Position numbers and translations under genes: made by a program. Below are positions 1-5,644 of a DNA stretch of 6,426 bases, one piece after another (positions within the stretch are counted from its first letter, which is position 1; every line of letters starts with the position of its first letter). The notes under the pieces are model-generated. The model was not told where the DNA came from, ran no database searches, and worked only from the letters and a program-made list of their open reading frames with translations. The stretch spans positions 1-6,426 of the forward strand of contig JAFTNX010000032.1 in assembly GCA_017451665.1 (NCBI GenBank). The letters are read 5' to 3'. This stretch comes from Oscillospiraceae bacterium. Lineage in GTDB: Bacteria; Bacillota; Clostridia; Oscillospirales; Ruminococcaceae.

Positions 1-1
1 C

Positions 2-640
2 TGTGCTTTCAGTAACCTTACCGTTGATTAAAACAGTAATGCTGTCTGCGATTTTGTCAAGGTCTCCTGTGATGTGAGTCGAAAAGAGTACAGCTCTTTC
101 GCCCTCAGAAACAATATCTCTTAAAATATCAAGAACTTCAATTCTTGCAACCGGGTCAAGACCTGCTGTCGGCTCGTCGAGAATTAAAATGTCAGGGTTG
201 TGTCCCAGAGTGAGGGCAAGCATAGCCTTTGTTCTCATACCCTTTGAGTATTCTGAAAACTTCTTTTTAGGTGGAAGATTCCACATCTTAGCATATTTTT
301 CAAAAACCTGCTGGTCCCAGTTTTCATAAACTGTTGCAAAAGCCTTAGCGTATTTCTTGATGTTTGAAGTTACATAAAGATAATCGTCGTCAGCAACATA
401 ACCGATTTTCTTTTTAGCCTCAACCTCGTCCTTAACGCTGTCAAGACCAAAAACAGAAATGCTTCCCGATGTCTTGTTCATAGCGTTTAAAATCAGCTTG
501 ATGATAGTTGTTTTACCTGCACCGTTTTCACCTACAAGTCCCATAACCATACCTTTTTCAAGCTTAAAGCTTACATTGTCAAGCTTAAAATCCGAAAACT
601 CCTTGCAGAGATTGTTTACTTCCAAAGCGTAATTATTCAT
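2..640 (-). CDS. ABC transporter ATP-binding protein (BcrA/YtrB type), 3' end outside window
   Basis: This is the nucleotide-binding subunit of an ABC transporter and should act on the inner face of the membrane with a permease encoded beyond the left edge. Only the first 213 residues are in the window. Visible motifs are Walker A GENGAGKTT (37-45), a signature loop degenerate from LSGGQ, reading YSKGM (131-135), Walker B ILILDEP (151-157), the D-loop AGLD (159-162) and the H-loop His189. The usual Q-loop glutamine appears replaced by an acidic stretch, ADDD (83-86). The KGM signature and acidic Q-loop are typical of ATPases that pair with YtrA-type GntR regulators, such as YtrB and BcrA. The start ATG at 640 has a GGAGG ribosome binding site 8 nt upstream and lies 17 nt after the regulator stop codon, so the two are one operon. 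The substrate cannot be told; export of peptides or cell-envelope-active compounds is the family tendency. Confidence 0.93.
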   Translation of the reverse strand, partial: MNNYALEVNNLCKEFSDFKLDNVSFKLEKGMVMGLVGENGAGKTTIIKLILNAMNKTSGSISVFGLDSVKDEVEAKKKIGYVADDDYLYVTSNIKKYAKAFATVYENWDQQVFEKYAKMWNLPPKKKFSEYSKGMRTKAMLALTLGHNPDILILDEPTAGLDPVARIEVLDILRDIVSEGERAVLFSTHITGDLDKIADSITVLINGKVTEST

Positions 641-657
641 ATTTCATTCCTCCGTTA

Positions 658-1026
658 TTATTCATAAATGTCATTTACTATATCAGAAATCTTTTCTTTT
701 GTTATCCCTATCTTTTTACATTCCGAAAGCACATTTTCAAGCTGACTTATAGTTTCACGCTGTCTGTTTGTGTGAATTTCATCTATGCTGTCAAGCTTTA
801 CAAAAGTACCTTTTCCCGAAATGGTGTAAACAAAGCCTTCGTGTTCGAGGTCAATGTACGCTCGCTTTGTGGTGATTGCACTTACATTCAAATCCTTAGC
901 AAGCTGTCTGACACTCGGGAGCATTTCGTGGTTTTTAAGCTCGCCATCATAAATGGCCTTCTTGATACCATCTTCAATCTGCTCATACATCGGCTTGTCA
1001 CTGTTGTAGCTGATTACTATATTCAT
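658..1026 (-). CDS. GntR-family transcriptional regulator, YtrA subfamily
   Basis: A 122-residue DNA-binding repressor with the compact YtrA architecture. A winged helix-turn-helix fills residues 11-76, including the family hallmarks PMYEQI (12-17), LPSVRQLAKDLNVS (36-49) and GFVYTISGKGTFV (64-76). A short C-terminal helical region (about 85-121) replaces the large effector domain of other GntR proteins and probably mediates dimerisation. The start ATG at 1026 follows an AAGGAG site. It is the first gene of an operon with the ABC ATPase at 640. YtrA-type regulators usually repress their own transporter operon and are relieved by envelope stress or antibiotics. Nested inverted repeats over this gene's own promoter fit autorepression. 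The inducer is unknown. Confidence 0.95.
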   Translation of the reverse strand: MNIVISYNSDKPMYEQIEDGIKKAIYDGELKNHEMLPSVRQLAKDLNVSAITTKRAYIDLEHEGFVYTISGKGTFVKLDSIDEIHTNRQRETISQLENVLSECKKIGITKEKISDIVNDIYE

Positions 1027-1047
1027 TCAAGCACTCCTTTCGTGTTT

Positions 1048-1086
1048 GTGGTATACCGTATATATCCGATATACACAGTATACCAC
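1048..1086. promoter_or_regulatory. Nested inverted-repeat operator, probable YtrA-type repressor site
   Basis: Two inverted repeats share nearly the same centre. The outer one is GTGGTATAC (1048-1056) with GTATACCAC (1078-1086), nine perfect base pairs separated by 21 bp. The inner one is GTATAT (1058-1063) with ATATAC (1069-1074), separated by 5 bp. The right outer arm covers the -10 box at 1077-1082 and the inner pair covers the predicted transcription start, a position suited to blocking RNA polymerase. The adjacent YtrA-like protein is the obvious candidate ligand. That pairing is inference from position and family behaviour. Confidence 0.7.
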
Positions 1087-1105
1087 CTATATACACACTT
1101 GTCAA
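1077..1105 (-). promoter_or_regulatory. Sigma-A promoter of the GntR-ABC operon
   Basis: Read on the minus strand, TTGACA (1105-1100) is a perfect -35 box, followed by exactly 17 bp and TATACT (1082-1077) as a near-consensus -10 box. Transcription should start near 1070, giving a leader of about 45 nt before the ATG at 1026. The A/T tracts at 1110-1134 lie just upstream of the -35 and could act as an UP element. Confidence 0.8.
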
Positions 1106-1109
1106 CACC

Positions 1110-1133
1110 TTTTTGAAAAAATTTTTTCAAAAA
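1110..1133. repeat. 24-bp perfect A/T palindrome
   Basis: The sequence reads T5, G, A6, T6, C, A5 and equals its own reverse complement. It lies directly upstream of the -35 box of the GntR promoter (ending at 1105) and about 80 bp upstream of the nucleotidase promoter. It has no G+C-rich stem, so a terminator is unlikely. An UP element, a bent A-tract or a protein-binding site is more likely. Confidence 0.6.
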
Positions 1134-1211
1134 AGTACACTGAAATTACAAAATGCCCGAAAAAGCGACATTTTATTATTAAAATATTTTTCCAAAAAAA
1201 TCAAATAGTGG

Positions 1212-1240
1212 TTGAAAAACTATAAGAAATATGGTAAAAT
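1212..1240 (+). promoter_or_regulatory. Sigma-A promoter of the nucleotidase gene
   Basis: TTGAAA (1212-1217) serves as -35, followed by 17 bp and TAAAAT (1235-1240) as -10, with TATGG directly upstream as an extended -10. Transcription should begin near 1247, leaving a leader of only about 16 nt before the ATG at 1263, just enough for the AAGGAG site at 1251-1256. This assignment means that the in-frame TTG at 1212 is part of the -35 box rather than a start codon. Confidence 0.72.
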
Positions 1241-1262
1241 AAGGTTATCTAAGGAGTTGATA

Positions 1263-3080
1263 ATGATGTTTTTTAAGAAAATTACGGCTGTTTTTGCAAC
1301 AGTGTGTATATTGATGTCGCAGGGTGTGTATATACCAGCCGACGCTGAAAGCGAAGACAAGGGAATAGTTATTTTACATACAAACGACATTCACTGTGGA
1401 ATGTATTCTGACGATAATACTTTCGGATATGCTGAGCTTGCAGGCTATGCACAAAAGCTTGAGGACGAGGGCTATGACACTATTATAGTTGACGCAGGTG
1501 ACGCTGTTCAGGGCGGAATTGTAGGCTATATGTCCGACGGGCAGTATATTGTTGATATTATGAATGAGGTGGGCTACGACGTTGCCATTCCTGGAAATCA
1601 CGAGTTTGACTATGGAATGGACGAGTTTATGGATATTGTTGCGAACGCAAACCATAGCTATCTTAGTTCAAACTTTGTAAGCCTTGAAACTGGCGACAAC
1701 ATTCTCGATAGTTATAAAATCATTGAAAAAGACGGAGTTAAAATCGGTTTTGTAGGAATTACAACTCCTGAAACAATTACATCTTCAACACCAAAATACT
1801 TTATGAATGAAAACGGCGAGTATATTTATGGTTTTTGTGGTGGCGACGAAGGACAGGAGCTTTATGATAAAGTACAGAATGCTGTTGACGATGCTCTGAA
1901 TGAGGGCGCTGACTATATTGTTGCAATCGGTCACCTTGGCGTTGACGTCTCAAGCAAGCCTTGGACTTCTCAGGAGGTTATCGCAAACGTAAGTGGAATT
2001 GACGTGTTTATTGACGGACATTCCCATAGCGTTATCGAAAGCGAATTTGTCCTTGATAAAGACGGAAAAGAAGTTATCCTCAATTCCTGTGGCACACAGC
2101 TTATGTATGTTGGCGAAATTACAATTTCTGATGATGATGTGTCTGCAAAACTTATCGGAAAAAGCGATTATTCAGTTTCCACAGACGAAAGCAGTAACGA
2201 ATACAATAAATATAAAAACGTTCTTGAATTTGTAAATAATATCGAGTCTGCATATATTGACGATATGAATGAAGTCGTTGCAGAAAGTAAATGCGAGCTT
2301 ATTATTTACGACCCTGAAACAGGCGACAGACTTATAAGAAATACCCAGACAAATATGGGGGACTTTGTAGCTGACGCTTATAGAAGAGTTTCTGACGCCG
2401 ACGTCGGACTTGTAAACGGTGGTGGAATAAGAGCTGAAATCAAAAAGGGCGACGTTACATTCGGTGACGTTATAAATGTAAATCCTTTTGGAAATCTTAT
2501 GTGCGTTGTTGAAGCAACAGGACAGCAGATTTTAGATGCACTTGAACTTGGCGCTATGTATACACCAAATGAAAGTGGCGGATTTTTGCACGTTTCGGGA
2601 ATGACCTATGAAATTCATACATATATTCCATCGTCAGTTGTGCTTGATGAAAATCAGGGATTTGTAGAGGTTAATGGGGAATACCGAGTTAAAAATGTTA
2701 TGGTAGGGGACGAGCCACTTGACCTTGACAAAACCTATAAGGTTGCGTCACATAACTACCTGCTTAAAAACGGTGGCAACGGTGCTACAATGTTCGATGG
2801 CTGTAAGATTTTAAAAGACGAAACAATTGCTGACAATGAGCTTCTGGTGAAGTACGTTCAGGAATACCTTAACGGCGTTATCGGTCCTGAATACGAAAAC
2901 CTGATGGGCGAGGGAAGAATAGTTAAAATCACAGAAAAGCCTGTGGAAGAAACTCCGCTTCCTGAAAACCCACCAGAGCCTGAGCAGACACCACCTGCTA
3001 CGGGTACAGAGGGACTTAAAACAGTAACAGTTATCCTCTCATTTGCACTTGTTCTTGCAGTAATCAAATACAAAAAGTAA
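1263..3080 (+). CDS. Secreted 5'-nucleotidase / UshA-family metallophosphoesterase with sortase-like C-terminal anchor
   Basis: A 605-residue exported enzyme expected to remove phosphate from extracellular nucleotides (5'-nucleotidase, UDP-sugar hydrolase or cyclic-nucleotide activity), supporting nucleoside and phosphate salvage. A signal peptide covers about 1-29 (FFKK, hydrophobic core, then ADA before the likely cut). The metal-binding metallophosphatase motifs follow in order: NDIHCG (41-46), GDAVQG (79-84), GNHEFD (111-116), GHLG (223-226) and GHSH (252-255). The 5'-nucleotidase C-terminal domain has NGGGIRA (385-391), a VNPFGN segment and an NGGNGATMF segment near the substrate-stacking region. 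A proline/glutamate-rich spacer then leads to PPATG (577-581), a hydrophobic helix and a KYKK tail, which resembles a non-canonical sortase sorting signal. The start at 1263 (or 1266) is chosen because AAGGAG lies 6 nt upstream; the longer reading frame from TTG at 1212 overlaps the promoter. It is monocistronic, bounded by its own promoter and a terminator. Exact substrate is not predictable. Confidence 0.93.
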   Translation: MMFFKKITAVFATVCILMSQGVYIPADAESEDKGIVILHTNDIHCGMYSDDNTFGYAELAGYAQKLEDEGYDTIIVDAGDAVQGGIVGYMSDGQYIVDIMNEVGYDVAIPGNHEFDYGMDEFMDIVANANHSYLSSNFVSLETGDNILDSYKIIEKDGVKIGFVGITTPETITSSTPKYFMNENGEYIYGFCGGDEGQELYDKVQNAVDDALNEGADYIVAIGHLGVDVSSKPWTSQEVIANVSGIDVFIDGHSHSVIESEFVLDKDGKEVILNSCGTQLMYVGEITISDDDVSAKLIGKSDYSVSTDESSNEYNKYKNVLEFVNNIESAYIDDMNEVVAESKCELIIYDPETGDRLIRNTQTNMGDFVADAYRRVSDADVGLVNGGGIRAEIKKGDVTFGDVINVNPFGNLMCVVEATGQQILDALELGAMYTPNESGGFLHVSGMTYEIHTYIPSSVVLDENQGFVEVNGEYRVKNVMVGDEPLDLDKTYKVASHNYLLKNGGNGATMFDGCKILKDETIADNELLVKYVQEYLNGVIGPEYENLMGEGRIVKITEKPVEETPLPENPPEPEQTPPATGTEGLKTVTVILSFALVLAVIKYKK

Positions 3081-3088
3081 AATAAAAA

Positions 3089-3115
3089 GGGTATCGAGCA
3101 AATTGCTCGGTACCC
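3089..3115. terminator. Bidirectional intrinsic terminator between convergent genes
   Basis: GGGTATCGAGC (3089-3099) pairs with GCTCGGTACCC (3105-3115), an 11-bp stem with one G-T wobble and an AAATT loop. On the plus strand it is followed by TTGATTTTTT; on the minus strand it is followed by TTTTTATTTT. It starts 8 nt after the nucleotidase stop and 11 nt after the stop of the convergent CBM2-like gene, so it can end both transcripts. Confidence 0.92.
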
Positions 3116-3126
3116 TTGATTTTTTG

Positions 3127-4104
3127 TTATTTTGCTGAAATAGAATTAACTTTGATTTCTCCGCCACCTGAAACAATCAGACCGAATGAACCACTCTGAT
3201 TTGGCTGAATTTCTCCGTTGTTGTAGCTGTTGGAGTCAGGCTTGATAGTAAGTGTTTTACCATTTGCTGTAACACTGCAATTCCAGAACTGAGAAACAGT
3301 AACGTTTCTATTAAATGTCAGAGTAACTGTCCATCCCGATTTTGCAGTACTTCCGTTGTTTTTGATAGAAACATCAACCTGTGCGAATGTGCTTACACCG
3401 TCATTCCAGCCACCAGTAACATTAGCTGACGCAGTCAGACTTGACTGACTTACAGGCTTTTTAGTAGTTGTAGTAGTGGTAGTCTGCTTTTTGGTAGTAG
3501 TGGTTGTTGTTGTCTGTTTCTTTGTTGTGGTAGTAGTTGTGGTCTGTTTCTTTGTTGTTGTAGTTGTCACCGTAGGCTTTTTGGTAGTTGTAGTAGGTGC
3601 TTTTGTTGTAGTAGACTTTTCAGTCTTTTTAGTAGTTGTAACTGTTGTAGCTGTTGGTTTTTCGGTAGCCTTTTTTGTGGTTGTAGTAACCTTTTCTTCC
3701 GTAACTGACGGCACAGTAGTTGTCTTAGGTGCTTCGCTTTCAGTTTTTGGAACTGTCGTTGTAACAACTACCTCCTCGCTGTCGGCAGGAGTGGTAACAG
3801 TTGTTTCGCTTTCGCTGTTTTCACCACCCAAAACTGTCGGTGAAGTTGTAGTAACAGTTGTTGTGGTAGTTGTTGTAGCTGTCTTGTATCCTTCGTCGGT
3901 ATCAATTTTATTGTCCCCACGACCATATACAAAAGCAGTAACAATTATCGCAACAGAAAGTGCAACCATAGCCACAGCAGATGCACATCTTTTAGCCATT
4001 ACGCCTTCGTATGTAATGACCTTCGGCTTTTTCTTCGGCTCTTCCCTGATAAATTCAAGTGGCTCGTTTTCGCCGATAACTCTATCGTTAATGTCCTTTC
4101 CCAT
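3127..4104 (-). CDS. Single-pass membrane protein with Thr-rich linker and C-terminal CBM2-like domain
   Basis: A 325-residue protein of unknown specific role. A basic, cytosolic N-terminal segment (1-40) precedes one transmembrane helix (about 41-60, AVAMVALSVAIIVTAFVY), so the rest should face outwards. Residues 76-218 are a low-complexity Thr/Lys/Pro/Glu linker of the kind used to space carbohydrate-active modules. Residues 221-325 resemble carbohydrate-binding module family 2: GGWNDG with Trp233, a KNNG...SGWTVTLTF core with Trp258, FWN with Trp274, and SYNNGEIQPNQSGSFG with Tyr294 in place of the usual third binding Trp. The three aromatics are placed like the binding face of CBM2, but polysaccharide binding is inference. 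No catalytic domain is present. It is last in an operon, 15 nt after the WYL regulator, with AAGGAG at 4118-4113. It could be a substrate-adhesion or sensing protein. Confidence 0.88.
   Translation of the reverse strand: MGKDINDRVIGENEPLEFIREEPKKKPKVITYEGVMAKRCASAVAMVALSVAIIVTAFVYGRGDNKIDTDEGYKTATTTTTTTVTTTSPTVLGGENSESETTVTTPADSEEVVVTTTVPKTESEAPKTTTVPSVTEEKVTTTTKKATEKPTATTVTTTKKTEKSTTTKAPTTTTKKPTVTTTTTKKQTTTTTTTKKQTTTTTTTKKQTTTTTTTKKPVSQSSLTASANVTGGWNDGVSTFAQVDVSIKNNGSTAKSGWTVTLTFNRNVTVSQFWNCSVTANGKTLTIKPDSNSYNNGEIQPNQSGSFGLIVSGGGEIKVNSISAK
3463..3582 (-). repeat. Tandem 30-bp repeats encoding the Thr-rich linker
   Basis: Within the CBM2-like gene, three consecutive 10-residue units KKQTTTTTTT (residues 185-214) are encoded by 3552-3463, preceded by a degenerate unit KKPTVTTTTT (3582-3553). 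The unit is a multiple of three, so gain or loss of copies would change linker length without a frameshift. Synonymous codons vary between copies, so the amplification is not very recent or the codons are under drift. Confidence 0.85.
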
Positions 4105-4119
4105 TATGGAATCTCCTTG

Positions 4120-5133
4120 TTATTTGTAAATATCATAAAGCTTTTTAGCTTCTTTTTTAGCCTGGTCCTTAACGTAATCAGGCGCAGTAATTCTCAGTTT
4201 TTCGCCGAATGAAAACAGCCAGCCCCAGAATGTGGGACTAATCTGAACTTCGGCTCTGAATTTATAAAAGCCTTCCTTGTCAGAAGATGGTGTAAAAATA
4301 ATCTTCATTCCAAATCTGTCAAGCATTGTGTCGATGAGTGTTTCGTCAACCTCAAAAGTAACAGTTTCAGGCTCGCCAGCGTACATATCAAAGGTAGAAC
4401 GGAGATTTTTAGCAAATTCCTGCTGTTCCTTTGTAGGCTCAATTCTCTTTTCGTCAATGTATGTAACACCTGTCATTCTGTCAACTCTGAAAAACACAAC
4501 CTTGTCCTTTGCGTGATTGTAGCCGATAAGATAGTATCTGTCCTCACGCCATACAAGGTGATATGGTGAAACTCTGTAAAGCTCACCGTTGTGTGTAAGC
4601 TGTCTTTTTTTGGTGTAATCATACTTCATATACTGAAAGGTAACAACCTTTTTATTTGCAATAGCGAAGTTGATTTCGCTGATTGCATAGTAAATATTCT
4701 CGTTGAAAGTCTTTACTCTGTTTTCAACGTAGATATTTCTCTGAAGATTTTTTGCGTTGTGTCTTGAGGTAAGCTGCTGAAGTTTGGCAATAAGCTCATT
4801 AGACCTTTTCTGTGTAAGGAATTTTGAAGATGCCACAGCGTCAGCAAGAACAAAAAGCTCTTCCTTTTCAAAAAGACGCTGACTAACGTAATAAGCGTTA
4901 GCGTGTCCAACCTTTACAACTTCAATTTCAAGTCCACTTCCCGAAAGGGTAGCAATATCATCATAAAGTGTTTTTCTTTCTTCCTTGATACCGTTCATAG
5001 CAAGATAATCTATAATCTGATTACCCGTCATAGGATTATTCTCGTCGGTATTTTCAAGGAGGATTTTTCTCATAAGCAAAAGCTTCTGCTTCTGCTTGGA
5101 AACCCCGGTGTTAAGCCCCATTGAATCGTTCAT
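4120..5133 (-). CDS. WYL-domain transcriptional regulator
   Basis: A 337-residue DNA-binding regulator of the HTH-WYL-WCX type. The N-terminal winged helix (about 16-64, with GNQIIDYLAMNGIKEERKTL and the following YDDI) should contact DNA. The WYL domain spans roughly 150-225 and contains the ligand-pocket strands YRVSPYHLVWREDRYYLIGY (186-205) and VVFFRVDRM (212-220). The C-terminal WCX extension covers about 255-330 and includes the typical FWGWLFSFGEKLRITAPDYV stretch. WYL domains are thought to sense nucleic-acid-type or nucleotide ligands, and WYL proteins often control defence, DNA-damage or metabolic genes; here the target is unknown. It lies 15 nt from the upstream DUF896 gene and 15 nt from the downstream CBM2-like gene, so all three are probably co-transcribed. 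The ATG at 5133 follows AAGGAAG; an in-frame ATG at 5121 is an alternative. Confidence 0.93.
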   Translation of the reverse strand: MNDSMGLNTGVSKQKQKLLLMRKILLENTDENNPMTGNQIIDYLAMNGIKEERKTLYDDIATLSGSGLEIEVVKVGHANAYYVSQRLFEKEELFVLADAVASSKFLTQKRSNELIAKLQQLTSRHNAKNLQRNIYVENRVKTFNENIYYAISEINFAIANKKVVTFQYMKYDYTKKRQLTHNGELYRVSPYHLVWREDRYYLIGYNHAKDKVVFFRVDRMTGVTYIDEKRIEPTKEQQEFAKNLRSTFDMYAGEPETVTFEVDETLIDTMLDRFGMKIIFTPSSDKEGFYKFRAEVQISPTFWGWLFSFGEKLRITAPDYVKDQAKKEAKKLYDIYK

Positions 5134-5148
5134 TAAAATTACTTCCTT

Positions 5149-5358
5149 TTAATCTTTTTTTCTTTCCTTGACTGATTCCTTTTTGCCGTCAGGAGTAACA
5201 ATATATGTGTTGTCAAGCTGTGCTGCTAAGTTTCCGATAACACTCTGTCTGTATTCGTTACGGAGTGCAGTCTGTTCAGCTTTTTCCTCATCTGTAAGTC
5301 CTGTTGTCTTTGCCTTTCTTGCAAGTTCTGAAATTCTGTTCATCTTTTCGACAGTCAT
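5149..5358 (-). CDS. DUF896 (UPF0291/YnzC-like) small protein
   Basis: A 69-residue cytosolic protein of unknown biochemical function. It carries the family pattern of a two-helix N-terminal hairpin: MNRISELARKAKTTGLTDEE (6-25) and EQTALRNEYRQSV (28-40), followed by a short tail with IVTPDGKK. The length is slightly below the usual family size of about 75. The B. subtilis member ynzC is the last gene of the LexA-controlled yneA-yneB-ynzC operon, which gives context to the LexA-type boxes found about 165 bp upstream here, although those serve the divergent promoter. The start ATG at 5358 has AAGAGG at a suitable distance. It is first in the operon with the WYL regulator and CBM2-like protein. 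Confidence 0.9.
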   Translation of the reverse strand: MTVEKMNRISELARKAKTTGLTDEEKAEQTALRNEYRQSVIGNLAAQLDNTYIVTPDGKKESVKERKKD

Positions 5359-5394
5359 TAAAATACCTCTTTTTTCATAAAACTCGTAAATACA

Positions 5395-5423
5395 AGTTTA
5401 CCACAAACCGCCTTATTTTACAA
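5395..5423 (-). promoter_or_regulatory. Candidate promoter of the DUF896-WYL-CBM2 operon
   Basis: On the minus strand TTGTAA (5423-5418), 17 bp, then TAAACT (5400-5395) with TGTGG directly upstream as a partial extended -10. This would start transcription near 5388, about 30 nt before the ATG. The hexamers are only moderate matches, and other AT-rich placements are possible. Confidence 0.45.
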
Positions 5424-5517
5424 GGCTTTTTTAAAAACAAGTCCAAAAAATTACATAGTTTGTCGTTTGATACAAATTGTGAACGAAAAAATTATTCAGT
5501 TTTTATACAAAAACCAC

Positions 5518-5547
5518 TTGACAAACATTTGTTCTCGGGATTATAAT
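5518..5547 (+). promoter_or_regulatory. Strong sigma-A promoter, LexA-type controlled
   Basis: TTGACA (5518-5523) and TATAAT (5542-5547) are both perfect consensus hexamers, 18 bp apart. Transcription should start near 5554, giving a leader of about 90 nt to the first coding region at 5645. Such a strong promoter flanked by two LexA-type operators is the usual design of a tightly repressed SOS gene. Confidence 0.85.
5523..5534. promoter_or_regulatory. LexA-type operator 1 (one mismatch)
   Basis: AAACATTTGTTC differs from the Gram-positive SOS box core GAAC-N4-GTTC only at the first base. It starts on the last base of the -35 hexamer and fills the first part of the promoter spacer. Its central four bases ATTT are the same as in the second box. 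Confidence 0.7.
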
Positions 5548-5554
5548 TATATTA

Positions 5555-5566
5555 GAACATTTGTTC
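5555..5566. promoter_or_regulatory. LexA-type operator 2 (perfect core)
   Basis: GAACATTTGTTC is a perfect match to the GAAC-N4-GTTC SOS box of Firmicutes, with CG following on the right side as in the extended consensus. It covers the predicted transcription start. Its centre is 32 bp, about three helical turns, from that of the first box, so two LexA dimers would sit on the same DNA face. Confidence 0.85.
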
Positions 5567-5644
5567 GCAAAGGAATTTCGCATTTGCAAAGGGCACGGCA
5601 ATTGAGAGAGAAAGGGAAATACATTTGAAAGAGGGTTATGTTAA

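Noticed and set aside
772..1116. Plus-strand reading frame of 114 codons
   Set aside because: It lies antisense to the GntR gene and runs through that gene's promoter and operator; no ribosome binding site.
1157..1180. AAAATG / CATTTT inverted repeat with a 13-base loop
   Set aside because: Short AT-rich arms with a large unpaired loop and no T-run; expected by chance in this composition.
1374..1655. Minus-strand frame inside the nucleotidase gene
   Set aside because: Antisense to conserved catalytic motifs of the nucleotidase; no family features of its own.
3463..3582. CRISPR-like regular repeats
   Set aside because: The repeats are contiguous, have no unique spacers and encode a Thr-rich protein linker in frame.
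3476..4129. Long plus-strand reading frame, very rich in Val and Phe
   Set aside because: It is the antisense shadow of the Thr-codon-rich linker gene (Thr codons ACN read as valine-type codons on the other strand); no ribosome binding site and implausible composition.
5410..5432. GCCTT / AAGGC hairpin followed by T6 on the plus strand
   Set aside because: The stem is only 5 bp with a 7-base loop, no plus-strand gene ends there, and it overlaps the candidate minus-strand promoter; too weak to call a terminator.
5168..5546. Two overlapping plus-strand frames across the DUF896 gene and the divergent spacer
   Set aside because: One is antisense to the DUF896 gene; the other extends through the promoter elements. 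Neither has a convincing ribosome binding site or protein features.
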